Source of the DNA: Nonomuraea candida
GTDB taxonomy: Bacteria; Actinomycetota; Actinomycetes; Streptosporangiales; Streptosporangiaceae
DNA: 64,000 nt
Reading direction: 5' to 3'
Assembly (NCBI RefSeq): GCF_000725485.1
Contig: NZ_JOAG01000004.1
Span: forward strand, 124,001 to 188,000
Shown: piece by piece, positions 42,094 to 50,724 of the stretch
Layout of the letters: each line of letters begins with the position of its first letter
Position numbering within the stretch: position 1 is the first letter of the stretch
Made by a program: the position numbers and the translations under genes
The notes under the pieces: model-generated
What the model saw: the letters and a program-made list of their open reading frames with translations, nothing else
Databases searched by the model: none
Told to the model about the DNA's origin: nothing

Positions 42094-43106
42094 AGCGGCT
42101 CCACCGGCGGGGGCATGAGCCGTTCGTAGTCCGGCCGGTACTCGTTCCAGGTACGCGTCCGCCACCGCCTGGCGGCCTCCTCCTCTGCCGGCCGGTCACA
42201 ACCCCCGTAACGCGCCTCGACCTGTTCGGCCCGCTGGGCGAAGTCCGCCCGGAGCCGGTCGAACCCCGGGTACCCCAGGGCCACGAGGCTGAGCGAGGCG
42301 TCGTCACCCGTATAACCCAACACGTGCCGCACCAGGCGCTCGGCCCACTCGCGCGTGTCACACGACTCCTGCATGGCCCGCAGCAGGTGGCACTCGAAGT
42401 GCGCGGGCGTGGCCACGTACCCATGGAAGCCGTCGGTGGCGCAGAGGAGGACGCTCGGTAGCGGCAGGAGCAGCACCTGCGTGTCGATCGTGAACTCCTG
42501 GTCGGCGCAGATCACGTTCGTCATCGGCGGATCGCATATCAGTTGCTCTAGGCCGTCCGTTTCGTCGGTGTGATCCCTGGTCAACGCCTGCAGTCCCCAG
42601 CCAGGGCTTAGGGCGTAGGCCCGGGAGTCGCCGGCCCACAGGACGCGGCACTCCGCTTGGCCGCCGGTGAGCCTGTAGCGTACGGTGGCCATGGTCGTCG
42701 GGAGCCACCGGCGCATGCTGCTGACGATCTTGCTGGGACGCGGCGGTGGAACGGCCCTTAGTACCTCCACGAGCCTCGTACGCAAAGACTCCGGGGCGTG
42801 TCCGCCCCGGAACCACGACGCGACGCCGAGTCTGGCCAGCCGGGCGCCTACCCAGGCCCCGCTCCGCGTCGTACCGTCGCTCAGCTCGCACGCCGCCGTC
42901 GAGCCCGAACCGCCCAGCCCGTCGAACACGCCGAGGATCCCCTCAGCCGTTGATACGCGGTGCGCGAACAGCGGCTCGGCGTCCTCACCGCCTCCGCGTG
43001 AGCGCTCCGTCCACACCCCTAGCGCCAGAAGGTCGTCGCCGTCATACCGCCAGACCGTCCCTTCGCCTGGAGCTCCGAGCAGACCTTCGATCAGCACGGC
43101 TGTCAT
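42090..43106 (-). CDS. PP2C-like serine/threonine phosphatase
   Basis: A 338-residue PPM/PP2C-fold protein. Metal-binding motifs are GILGVFDGLGGSGS (D-G-x-G-G), VLWAGDSRAYALSPG, LLCATDGFHGY and GDDASLSLVAL. A 70-residue C-terminal extension rich in charged and aromatic residues (ARRWRTRTWNEYRPDYERL) is outside the PP2C core. It should reverse the adjacent kinase's phosphorylation. Translationally coupled on both sides by ATGA overlaps (SPFH-like gene before, kinase after). Confidence 0.88.
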   Translation of the reverse strand: MTAVLIEGLLGAPGEGTVWRYDGDDLLALGVWTERSRGGGEDAEPLFAHRVSTAEGILGVFDGLGGSGSTAACELSDGTTRSGAWVGARLARLGVASWFRGGHAPESLRTRLVEVLRAVPPPRPSKIVSSMRRWLPTTMATVRYRLTGGQAECRVLWAGDSRAYALSPGWGLQALTRDHTDETDGLEQLICDPPMTNVICADQEFTIDTQVLLLPLPSVLLCATDGFHGYVATPAHFECHLLRAMQESCDTREWAERLVRHVLGYTGDDASLSLVALGYPGFDRLRADFAQRAEQVEARYGGCDRPAEEEAARRWRTRTWNEYRPDYERLMPPPVEPL

Positions 43107-44050
43107 TCGTCCGCGTCCTCGACCCGCATCCGCGGCAGCCCCCGGACTCGACTGGCGGCCCGGTTGGGAACCCGCTCCGCGTTGCCCGCGAGGGAGCCGC
43201 GCAGGCGGCTGGAGCGGATCCCGCCGAACGGCGCGGAGGAGTCGCCAGTGATCCGGTCCCGCAACGCCCGCTCGGCCTGCAAGAACTCCCACGACTCGCG
43301 TTCCTCGCTGTGAGAGCCCTCCATCATCTTGTTCCACGCGGCGAGCAGCTCACCGCGCTCCTCCCGCTCAGCGCCCGCGATGATGTCGTACGCGGCCCGT
43401 GGGCCCTCCCGCTCCATGATCTCGGCGATCAGCCCTTCCGCGCCCTCCTTGCGGAGCATGCGCAAATGGCGCTCCCTGCGCATCTCGATGAGGCGGGTCT
43501 CGCGCTCGATCTCCCGGTACCTGCGCCCGCTTGCCAGCACCTCGTCGTTGTCCACGACCAGCTCGACGGTGATGTTGCGCAGTCGGATCGCGGCGTCGCC
43601 GGTGAAGTTGCGAACTGATCTGCTCAGCTCGTCCTCGGCCTGATGTAGCTCGCCGATGTCGTAGTTGCGCGAGATCTGGCGGAGCATGCGCTGCAGCGGC
43701 AGGCGCAGGGCGGCGCTGACATCCACGATGCCGCGCACCACGATCTCGGCGGCGTCCCCGACCTGGCAGTTCAGCCGGACCAGACTCGGGAAGCCGAAGG
43801 CCGGATCCTGACTGAGCAGCGGCATCTCCAGGACGAGCCGGTGCTCGGTGGTGTCCACCAGGTAGGCGTGCCTATAGGTGCCATACCAGGCGTCAGGGAT
43901 GGACTCGCCGTTCCTGATCGTCAGCAGGTCGCCCTTGCGCGGCGCCAGCACCAGCGCCGATCCCGGCTCGGGCGGCCGCAGGGGCATGCGCGGCAGGACC
44001 AGAGGCAGGCTCGTGCTCTTCGCGATCGGGTTGTAGGTGTACTCCTCCAT
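43103..44050 (-). CDS. SPFH/band-7-like protein with coiled coil
   Basis: A 315-residue protein. Residues about 25-180 form an SPFH-like beta domain (ALVLAPRKGDLLTIRNGES, LVRLNCQVGDAAEIVVRG, RNITVELVVDNDEVL). A charged coiled coil follows (RYREIERETRLIEMRRERHL, GLIAEIMEREGPRAAYD), then a basic, Arg-rich tail. There is no N-terminal membrane helix, so it would assemble in the cytoplasm or be recruited by partners. One base separates it from the upstream P-loop gene; it overlaps the phosphatase gene by four. SPFH proteins form ring-like scaffolds. Role here unknown. Confidence 0.72.
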   Translation of the reverse strand: MEEYTYNPIAKSTSLPLVLPRMPLRPPEPGSALVLAPRKGDLLTIRNGESIPDAWYGTYRHAYLVDTTEHRLVLEMPLLSQDPAFGFPSLVRLNCQVGDAAEIVVRGIVDVSAALRLPLQRMLRQISRNYDIGELHQAEDELSRSVRNFTGDAAIRLRNITVELVVDNDEVLASGRRYREIERETRLIEMRRERHLRMLRKEGAEGLIAEIMEREGPRAAYDIIAGAEREERGELLAAWNKMMEGSHSEERESWEFLQAERALRDRITGDSSAPFGGIRSSRLRGSLAGNAERVPNRAASRVRGLPRMRVEDADE

Positions 44051-44051
44051 G

Positions 44052-46262
44052 TCAGGACCTTCCGTTGCCGTATGAATGGACGTGTGAGGGGCGGGTGAGG
44101 TCGGCGAGTACGCGGGCGGTGGGATGGTCCGGGCGGCCTGTCGCACGGGTCCATGCGCCGAGGTGATGGCGGAGCCGCTCACGGTGCCGCTCCGAGCGGT
44201 CGGCCACGGCGAGCACGAGGCGGCGCGCGTTGCGGTAGGCCTGGTTGTCGCGATCCGCGTGCTCGTCGAGGTAGTCGCGCAGCGTTTCGAGTGCCTGGTC
44301 CTGGGCGGGCTTGCGATCCAGGGCCCGGGCCCAGAGCTCGGTCAGCTCGGGCCGGTGCCGCTCGGCTCCGGCCAGCAACAGCGGAACGCCGGACGTGCCC
44401 GCGCTCTCGGCAGGACGGGCAGCGAGGAAGACGAAGGCGGACAACGCCTTCGCCACGAACTCGGCGGACGTTCGTGGTTGCGACCAGGCCAGCAGTCCCG
44501 CTAACACCTCACCGGTGCACCCGCCCTCGACCAGGCGGAACAGCGCGCTGCCGACCGGCAGGAGCGTGCCCCAATCGTCCTCGCGGTCCAGCAGCACGCG
44601 CAGCGCCTCGACCGCGCGTTCCGGCTGCGCCACGCCCAGGCTGCCGCCGAGCGTCGCCGCCGCAGTCACGCCGCGCCGACGCTGCTCGGCCGTGTCCGCC
44701 TCCGCGACCCACGTCTCCAGCAGCAACCACACGGCCTCGGTGAGGTGGGGATGCCCGCCCGCTACGTCGAGCGCCGTCGCCGCGCTCTGCCGCACCACGA
44801 GCGACGGGTTCTCGGCCCACGACATGAGGTAGCGGTGCAGGGCGTGCGAGTAGTCGCTCCAGGCGATGATGCCGGCGGCCACGGACACCCGCGCTCGCAC
44901 ATCGATGTCGGCATGCGTGACGAGTTGACGCATCCACCGGACCAGTGCCGAACGCTGTCCGTCCAAGTAAGTCCAGGCGAAGCCGAGCACCGCCTGCCGT
45001 ACCAGCGGATTGTCGTACCGCACGCGCGGCGCCACGTCGCCGGGCGTCTCGCCGGAGCCGGGCAGGAGCCGTACCCAGGGGTGCTCCGTCGCGATGTGCT
45101 CACGGAAGCGCAGGTCGAAAGGCGCTTCCACGGGCAGCACCAGTCGCTCGTAGAGCGCTGCGGCGGCGTCCGACACCGTGAGGTAGGTGGCGCCGTCCAG
45201 CACCGCCGCTGCCAGTGCGAAGCTCACGGTCTCCGATGTCCGGTGCCGTGTGAACCACTCGTGGACGCGCCCGGTTGGGTTCCGCAGCTCCTGGACGCAC
45301 GCCGCCAGGTCTGCGCCCTCGCGGATCGCGTCGCCCAGGCGCAGGGCCGTGCGAGGGCGGTGGTCCTCGCGCAGAAGCTCATGCGCCCCCGCCTCATCGA
45401 GTCGGCGGCGCAGCTCCGCCGACTCCTCGGGCGCGGGGCCGCGGCCGAGGACCCGCCGCTCGATGAGCCGTATCGCGTCCAGCTGGCCGAGGTCGGTCAG
45501 CACCTGGGCGGTACCACCTCCGGCCTGTACCAGCGCACCCCTGGGCGGCCCGGTCACCAGCACCAGGTAGCTCTTGTTCTCGTGCAGGGAGACGGTCATG
45601 TCCTCGATCCACTGCTCGTCGATCAGGGACGGGTCCAGCCCCGTCGCCACGCCGTCATGGACGAGGTAACCGCTGTCGGCCTCCGACTTCCATTGCCCGT
45701 CGCTCAGCTTCGAAGCGTCGTACACCTCGAAACAGGCGCCGCCCTGATGGTCCCGCAGCACTCTGGCCAGCAGATTTAAGCTCGTGGCCCTCCTGCCGCC
45801 GGGCGGCAGAGCCAGGATCAGCAGCCGGTGCTCGGCGAGGATTCGCAGTGCCTTGTCGAAACGCGGCACCGGTACGTAACCCTCTGTCCAGCGGGCCAGC
45901 CGCGGCGGCCGGATCGTCGTCTTCGCCGGCCGCGCGCGCCGCTCCTCGCCGCCGATGTTGAAGCCGCCACCGAAGTCAACCTTGTCGTTGAACAGGGCCA
46001 CCGTGCCGATGCGCATGCCGCGCGAGTCGTCGGTGAGCTGCTCCATGAAGCTTGCCGCGATGGAGGCCAGCCGCGCGGCCTCCGCCCGCTCCGCCTCGTC
46101 CTCACCCTTGCCCCGCAGGGCCTGCAGCGCGTCTTGCTCGCTGAGCGGACCGCCATCGTTCTTGTCGTCGTCCTTGTCCTGCTCGGTCTGTGGGGGCGGC
46201 TCCGCACCCGCCGCCTCCGGGCTCTCCTTCTTGACGGACGGCTCGTCGGTCTGCTGGCTCAT
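44052..46262 (-). CDS. Large P-loop/HEAT-like protein with an amyloid-like N-terminal motif
   Basis: A 736-residue protein. Residues 1-60 are disordered and highly charged. Residues about 85-105 carry TVALFNDKVDFGGGFNIGG, resembling the C-terminal motif of the SARP protein encoded just upstream. A degenerate nucleotide-binding segment, LLILALPPGGRRATSLNLLA (about 147-166), occupies the Walker A place but has Arg where Lys is expected. The C-terminal 350 residues are helical, HEAT-like repeats (VRQAVLGFAWTYL, DIDVRARVSVAAGII, NPSLVVRQSAATALDVAGG). The layout recalls STAND/conflict-system scaffolds of actinomycetes. No enzymatic effector domain is recognised. Confidence 0.75.
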   Translation of the reverse strand: MSQQTDEPSVKKESPEAAGAEPPPQTEQDKDDDKNDGGPLSEQDALQALRGKGEDEAERAEAARLASIAASFMEQLTDDSRGMRIGTVALFNDKVDFGGGFNIGGEERRARPAKTTIRPPRLARWTEGYVPVPRFDKALRILAEHRLLILALPPGGRRATSLNLLARVLRDHQGGACFEVYDASKLSDGQWKSEADSGYLVHDGVATGLDPSLIDEQWIEDMTVSLHENKSYLVLVTGPPRGALVQAGGGTAQVLTDLGQLDAIRLIERRVLGRGPAPEESAELRRRLDEAGAHELLREDHRPRTALRLGDAIREGADLAACVQELRNPTGRVHEWFTRHRTSETVSFALAAAVLDGATYLTVSDAAAALYERLVLPVEAPFDLRFREHIATEHPWVRLLPGSGETPGDVAPRVRYDNPLVRQAVLGFAWTYLDGQRSALVRWMRQLVTHADIDVRARVSVAAGIIAWSDYSHALHRYLMSWAENPSLVVRQSAATALDVAGGHPHLTEAVWLLLETWVAEADTAEQRRRGVTAAATLGGSLGVAQPERAVEALRVLLDREDDWGTLLPVGSALFRLVEGGCTGEVLAGLLAWSQPRTSAEFVAKALSAFVFLAARPAESAGTSGVPLLLAGAERHRPELTELWARALDRKPAQDQALETLRDYLDEHADRDNQAYRNARRLVLAVADRSERHRERLRHHLGAWTRATGRPDHPTARVLADLTRPSHVHSYGNGRS

Positions 46263-46276
46263 CCAGTCACCCGTTC

Positions 46277-47440
46277 CTATGAGATGTTGAAGTCGCCCGA
46301 GACGTGCACGGGTGCGTTGTAGACGCTGGCGTTCTTGATCTGGTCGGCGGAGATCGACGACCCGCCGGCCTTCGCCCGCGATGCTTGCTCCACCAGCAGG
46401 CGGGCGGCCTTCAGGAAGGTCTGATCCCGGTCGAGGTAGGCCTCCAGTACACGTCCGAGCGCCGCGACGGCCACCGTGTCGGCAGGGTCGGCCTCGACCT
46501 GCGCGAGCGTGCGTTGCGCGGCCTCGTCGTCGGCGAAATGAACGCGGACCAGCTGCAGCATCTCGACGGGCTGGCTCGTCCAGGACTCCCCTCTGACGGC
46601 CTCGGCGACAAGGCGAACGGCGTCTTTTCCGATTTCGGCTGATGAGCGCATGGTGGCTCCAGGACGATTAACTTCGTAGGAATGAGCGGGTGGGGCGAGA
46701 GCAGGGTCCTGGCGCAGGATCCGCTGCTGCAATTCCTGGACGGGAGCGCCGGGATCGTTTCCGAACTCGTCCCGTAGGGTGCGGCGGAGGTTGTCGTATG
46801 CGGCGAGCGCGTCGGAGGAGCGGCCCGCCCGGTGCAGTGCCAGCATCAGCAGCCGCGTCACGTCCTCGTCCCGCTGCCATGCCGCGGCGAGGTCCTGGAG
46901 GTCGGGTACGAGCTGCATGTGCCGCCCGAGCCGTAGCTCGGCATCCAGACATTGGAGGAGTGCTGCCCGATGCTCTTCCTGCAGCCGAACCCGAGCGCCG
47001 ACCGCTCCTGGGCCGGGCAGCCCCCTGAGCGGCTCCCCGGGCAGCAGCCCACCGCCCCACTGCCGCAGGGCCTTGCGCAGCAGGTGCGCGGCCTGCGTGT
47101 CGTCCGTACCCAGCAGCGACCGTGCTTCCGCGACGAGGTCGCGGAAGCGGTGGACGTCCACTTGCTCTCTGCCGACTTTCGCCACATAACCGATCTCGTC
47201 AGGCGGTAGTAGCGACCGTCCCAGCCTCTGACGCAGGCCGCTGGCGTAGTGCGAGATGACGTGGCGGGCGGTTTTGATCGGGTCGTCGCCCCAGATCTTG
47301 TCGATGAGTTGCTCGATGGTGACTGGCCTGCCTTCGGCTAGCAGCAGCAGGGCGAGCATCAGGCGCTGCTGTCGATCCCCTAGTTGAACGGGCTGATCCC
47401 CTTCGTGCGCCTGCATGCCATTCAGCAGGTGAAACTGCAT
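46277..47440 (-). CDS. SARP/BTAD-type regulator with an amyloid-like C-terminal motif
   Basis: A 387-residue protein. An OmpR-type winged helix covers about residues 1-90 (LALLLLAEGRPVTIEQLIDK, RHVISHYASGLRQRLG), and the bacterial transcriptional activator domain about 95-240. A helical C-terminal domain then ends in SADQIKNASVYNAPVHVSGD-FNIS, shared in pattern with the next protein. Start: GGAGG lies eight bases before ATG 47440 (MQFHLLNG, the usual SARP start); an ATG at 47458 has its own weaker AGGA. First gene of the seven-gene operon, 14 bp before the P-loop gene. It may activate the operon, with the C-terminal motif linking it to the next protein. Confidence 0.82.
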   Translation of the reverse strand: MQFHLLNGMQAHEGDQPVQLGDRQQRLMLALLLLAEGRPVTIEQLIDKIWGDDPIKTARHVISHYASGLRQRLGRSLLPPDEIGYVAKVGREQVDVHRFRDLVAEARSLLGTDDTQAAHLLRKALRQWGGGLLPGEPLRGLPGPGAVGARVRLQEEHRAALLQCLDAELRLGRHMQLVPDLQDLAAAWQRDEDVTRLLMLALHRAGRSSDALAAYDNLRRTLRDEFGNDPGAPVQELQQRILRQDPALAPPAHSYEVNRPGATMRSSAEIGKDAVRLVAEAVRGESWTSQPVEMLQLVRVHFADDEAAQRTLAQVEADPADTVAVAALGRVLEAYLDRDQTFLKAARLLVEQASRAKAGGSSISADQIKNASVYNAPVHVSGDFNIS

Positions 47441-47583
47441 GGCCATTTCCTCCACCATTAGAGAATTCCTATGACGGGCCTATGGCCGGCCTCCAATCAC
47501 TCGCTCACCCGACCTCGAACGCGCCATCCGATTCTTTATCCAGCGGGACACACCAGAGCCTCCCGAAAGCAAAGGAGAAAGAA

Positions 47584-47817
47584 ATGAACGAGGCCAAGGA
47601 AAACGACTTCCTGGGTGCCGGATGGCGCAAGGCTACCTTCAGCGACCTTGGCGGCGGTTGCGTCGAAGTGGCGCTCGACCGTAATTGGGTTGCCGTACGT
47701 GACTCCAAGGACCCGAGCGGGCCAGTGCTCCGCTTCAGCGCCGCGGAGTGGAACGCCTTCCTCTCCGGCGTGGACGCCGGAGAATTCGACCTGCCTGATT
47801 CCAGGTCCACCTACTAG
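47584..47817 (+). CDS. DUF397 family protein
   Basis: A 77-residue actinobacterial DUF397 protein: WRKATFSDLGGGCVEVALD, then VAVRDSKDPSGPVLRFSAAE and WNAFLSGVDAGEFDLP. GGAG sits seven to ten bases before the ATG. DUF397 proteins are usually encoded next to XRE/DUF5753 regulators (WhiJ/BldB-like modules) and act as their small partners; the XRE gene is convergent just downstream. A strong terminator hairpin follows. Confidence 0.94.
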   Translation: MNEAKENDFLGAGWRKATFSDLGGGCVEVALDRNWVAVRDSKDPSGPVLRFSAAEWNAFLSGVDAGEFDLPDSRSTY

Positions 47818-47831
47818 AAAGGCTGCTTCTA

Positions 47832-47869
47832 GGAGAGGTGCCGCGGCCCGCGGACCGCGGCACCTCTCC
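47832..47869 (+). terminator. Perfect 15-bp stem terminator
   Basis: GGAGAGGTGCCGCGG (47832-47846) pairs perfectly with CCGCGGCACCTCTCC (47855-47869) around an eight-base loop, 15 bp past the DUF397 stop and between two convergent genes. It can terminate in both directions. Confidence 0.9.
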
Positions 47870-47928
47870 CAGGTCTCGGGGCGGGCCCTATCAGGCGCGC
47901 TCCAAGTCTGGTCAGACGTCTATGGTGA

Positions 47929-48867
47929 TCATCGCTCCATGGAACGAATGTCGGTGCTCAGCCGGGCGAGAAACTCCCGAGCCGCGTCGCCGTAAAGAGC
48001 CATCTCGCCGAGCAGCGACCATTGCCGCCGATACGTCGCCACGTCCTCGGCGTTGCGCACGATCAACCTCATATGCGAGACCTCTATTTCCACAAAACTG
48101 TCTCCCGTACCGCTGTCGCTTTCGTAGAGCGTGAATCCGTGCGGGGGGCACACAACCGATTCCGCGTCTTGGGGGATCACCCCGACCATGACGTTCTCCA
48201 GCGTGCTCAGCGTCGCGACGCGGTCGAGTTGAGCCAGCAGCCGAACTCGTCCCGGCCGGCAACGTAGCGCCGCCTCCGTGACGATGAACTCGAACCTCCT
48301 GCTCTCGTCGTACAGCGCGAGCTGACGCTGCAGCCGCGCCGCGACGACCATGGGCAGGTCCCCCTCCGAGTAGGGCGGGTCAAAGAGCGAGAAGACCCGG
48401 CGGGCGTACTCGGCGGTCTGCAGCAGCCCAGGAACGATCGTTGGCTGGAAGACCCGGAGCAGTTGCGCCTGGTCCTCCTGCTCGCGGATGTCGTCCTGGA
48501 GGTGCGTCTGCCGCTGAAGGGCCGTGCGCCAGGTGTGCATCTCGGTGAACGCGGCCTCCGTCAGATCGGTGAGTAGTTCCCGGGCCTGAGTCGGTGCCTC
48601 CACCGCATCGCTCCAGGCCCTGACCTCGGGCAGCGAGGGGATCACGCTGCCGGACTCGATCCGGGAGACCTTGGACTGGCTGATCCCGATGCGGTGGGCA
48701 AGATCTCGCCCCGACATGCCGGCGAGGTCGCGCAGGCGCCGGAGCTCCGTCGCCAGCTGCTGCCGCCTGGTGTGGTGGTTCCTCGCTTCAGCCGCGAGGT
48801 CGTCCATGTGTCCCCGATCCGGTGGAACCAGTTCATCTGATACGTTTTCTGAGTCGTTTTGATTCAT
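47929..48867 (-). CDS. XRE family regulator with DUF5753 domain
   Basis: A 312-residue regulator. Its XRE helix-turn-helix lies at about residues 36-95 (ELRRLRDLAGMSGRDLAHRI, GISQSKVSRIESGSVIP). DUF5753 spans about 125-305 (FQPTIVPGLLQTAEYARRVF, VTEAALRCRPG). The pair with the convergent DUF397 gene is the standard actinomycete module linked to development and antibiotic control. It lies between the seven-gene operon and the decayed helicase region. ATG 48867 is the only reasonable start; MDDL further in would cut residues of the lead helix. Confidence 0.92.
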   Translation of the reverse strand: MNQNDSENVSDELVPPDRGHMDDLAAEARNHHTRRQQLATELRRLRDLAGMSGRDLAHRIGISQSKVSRIESGSVIPSLPEVRAWSDAVEAPTQARELLTDLTEAAFTEMHTWRTALQRQTHLQDDIREQEDQAQLLRVFQPTIVPGLLQTAEYARRVFSLFDPPYSEGDLPMVVAARLQRQLALYDESRRFEFIVTEAALRCRPGRVRLLAQLDRVATLSTLENVMVGVIPQDAESVVCPPHGFTLYESDSGTGDSFVEIEVSHMRLIVRNAEDVATYRRQWSLLGEMALYGDAAREFLARLSTDIRSMER

Positions 48868-49049
48868 TTCTATTCGTCACAATGCTGCACTCAACCACGG
48901 CTGGTCGTGCGGGTCAAGGCTCCCATAACGCCTTGGTATAGATCTGCGTAGGAGCTTCCTGTAGAAGGGGCGATTAATTGGGATACACGGCTTTCTGCTA
49001 TTGGTGAGGCTAGTAGGGCCTATTAGGGCTTATGCGGCTTGTTGGTTGG

Positions 49050-49530
49050 AATGGGGCTTGTCGTTCGCGGCCCTGATCGCGTTGAAGCCGACCGCGCACT
49101 ACCGTCACGCGGAGGAGAGCGGCCGCATTGCTCAGGTCCATCACGACAGGACCGAAGCGATTCTGGATCACCAGGCTGATGCAGCTCGATGGCTATGGGC
49201 GGTGGCAGCATCATCGATGCCGCAGTGCTCGAAGACGTCAGGGAGGAACCAACGCCGGACGTCGGCGCGTTTGCTCTCGCGCAGTCGCTGCGGGATGACC
49301 GCCCCAAACTGCATGAAGTCGCCGAACAGCACGGCCGCCGTCTGCGGCGGGCGACAGTGAGCAGCGCCTCGGGCAAGGTGGCGGCGCCGACTCGTCGATC
49401 AGGACCACATCATAGGAGCCCGCGAAAACCCGCTTGTTGGTACGGAAGCGAGCAGGCGTCGTCGCGCCAGCCGGGCTGCCGTGTCGTTCCTGGTCGCGAT
49501 GGGAAGCGGGGCTGGATTGCGAGCGCGGGT
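49050..49530 (-). pseudogene. Decayed DNA/RNA helicase (AAA/UvrD-like) fragment
   Basis: Reading the minus strand across frames gives pieces of one helicase. They are PIATRNDTAARLARRRLLAS, SYDVVLIDE (Walker B), AATLPEALLTVAR, TAVLFGDFMQFGAVIPQRLR plus ESKRADVRRWFLPDVFEHCG, and FGPVVMDLSNAAALL. At least three frameshifts separate them and the Walker A region is absent. This is a dead remnant of a DNA2/NAM7-like helicase, probably from an older mobile or defence locus. Confidence 0.65.
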
Positions 49531-49531
49531 A

Positions 49532-49947
49532 TCAGCGATGTGCGGGGTATAGGCGCTCCAGTCGATCGGTGTGGACGGCGTATATGAAGGGGCCAGGAGT
49601 GTTGGAAGTGGCGAAGACGGCCTTCTGGTTGGTGTGAAGCGTTCGGCGTAGGCGGCGGAGGTGAGATCGCCGCGAGTGATGACGAAGCAGCGGGCCTGAT
49701 GCTCGATAACCGCGGCGATCTCGGCTTGCCGGTAGCGGATGCGTTTGTCCTTCATGAGGACGGCCCAGCCGAACTTGGCGCTGTCTTCGATCCAGCGGGT
49801 GTCTTCGACGGTCTCGTCTTGGGGGACGCCGTAGTGTTCGGCCAGGGTGACCAGGTTCCATCCGGCTTCGCGCAACAGTTTGGGTACGGCGACCCGGCCG
49901 AGGCTGCGGTCGACGAAGAACTTACGCGGCTGTTCGGGTGGCGACAC
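49532..49947 (-). pseudogene. VapC45-like PIN-domain toxin, frameshifted
   Basis: From ATG 49947 the frame reads KFFVDRSLGRVAVPKLLREA, ETVEDTRWIEDSAKFGWAVL and TRGDLTSAAYAERF, a PIN-like toxin with its acidic residues. The true C-terminus continues in another frame from about 49640 (HTNQKAVFATSNTPGPFIYA, then RLERLYPAHR-stop at 49532). One missing base near 49640 accounts for this. Restored, the toxin would be 138 residues, the size I recall for M. tuberculosis VapC45. As it stands the frame runs on into helicase debris. It overlaps the antitoxin gene by 26 bp. Confidence 0.8.
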
Positions 49948-50638
49948 GCAGGACGTCCTCGATCTCGTCGCGGCTGAGCCCGTACTCCTCTGCTACGACG
50001 TCGACGGGCTCTCCGGCCCGGAACAAGTCGATCGCGTCCTCGATCTTGGCACCTCCGCGGGCGAATCGGGGCCGGCCGAAGGCATGGCGGGCATCTATCG
50101 TGATCTCGGCGACACGGTACTGCGGGAGAGTGATCACTTCGGCGTATCCGTCGTGGGCGAAGTCCACCCGGCGCAGGTAGTTCTGCACGATCTCGGTGAA
50201 GACTCGTTGGTTGTTGCGGACGACGACGAGTTCCCGGGCGGAGTCGTCGCCGACGTGTTCGGCGTAGTCGTAGAGGACTTCGGCACCGTCGGTGAAGAGC
50301 CGGCGGCTGGCCAGGGCGTGTTCCAGACCGAGCTCCCGTTGCAGCGCGTCGATCGCCGGTCGGATGCGCTGCAACGGCACGCCTGCGTGCCTGAACGCGG
50401 CGAGGGCGTAGCCCTCGGCCAGACCGATGAACGGCACGGACGCTTCGTTGGGCCGTTCTGCTCTGGTGGCGGTGATGACCGGCTTGGCGTGCACCGCACG
50501 GCTGCCGTGCTGGCGGCGGTAGCCGAAGGCCCAGTTGGTGAAGGTCGAGGCGGGGATCGCGAGATAGCCGGCCGCTTCGGCGATGCCGTACAACGGCGTG
50601 GTGAACCGGTCGATGGCCACGAACACCTCCTGGGTCAC
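49922..50638 (-). CDS. VapB45-like antitoxin with DUF433-type domain
   Basis: A 238-residue antitoxin. An N-terminal MerR/antitoxin-like helix-turn-helix lies in PLYGIAEAAGYLAIPASTF. A central insert carries the Arg-rich EVLYDYAEHVG region, and the C-terminal DUF433 domain has VAEITIDARHAFGRPRFARG plus AGEPVDVVAEEYGLSRDEIE. Size and order match the VapB45 type. Open and apparently intact, while its cognate PIN toxin is broken, an arrangement expected when the toxin is lost first. Two candidate GTG/ATG starts are close together at 50638. Confidence 0.87.
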   Translation of the reverse strand: MTQEVFVAIDRFTTPLYGIAEAAGYLAIPASTFTNWAFGYRRQHGSRAVHAKPVITATRAERPNEASVPFIGLAEGYALAAFRHAGVPLQRIRPAIDALQRELGLEHALASRRLFTDGAEVLYDYAEHVGDDSARELVVVRNNQRVFTEIVQNYLRRVDFAHDGYAEVITLPQYRVAEITIDARHAFGRPRFARGGAKIEDAIDLFRAGEPVDVVAEEYGLSRDEIEDVLRVATRTAA

Positions 50639-50724
50639 GTCGTTGGGGCCACTTCATGATGCCTCATGGGGTGGCGTCATAGGTGGCGCATTTCTGCGTC
50701 ATCTAGGTATGTCCTCTTTGTTCG

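Noticed and set aside
49399..49560. C-terminal 70 residues of the apparent PIN protein frame as a novel domain
   Set aside because: They are read from the wrong frame after a frameshift and run into helicase debris.
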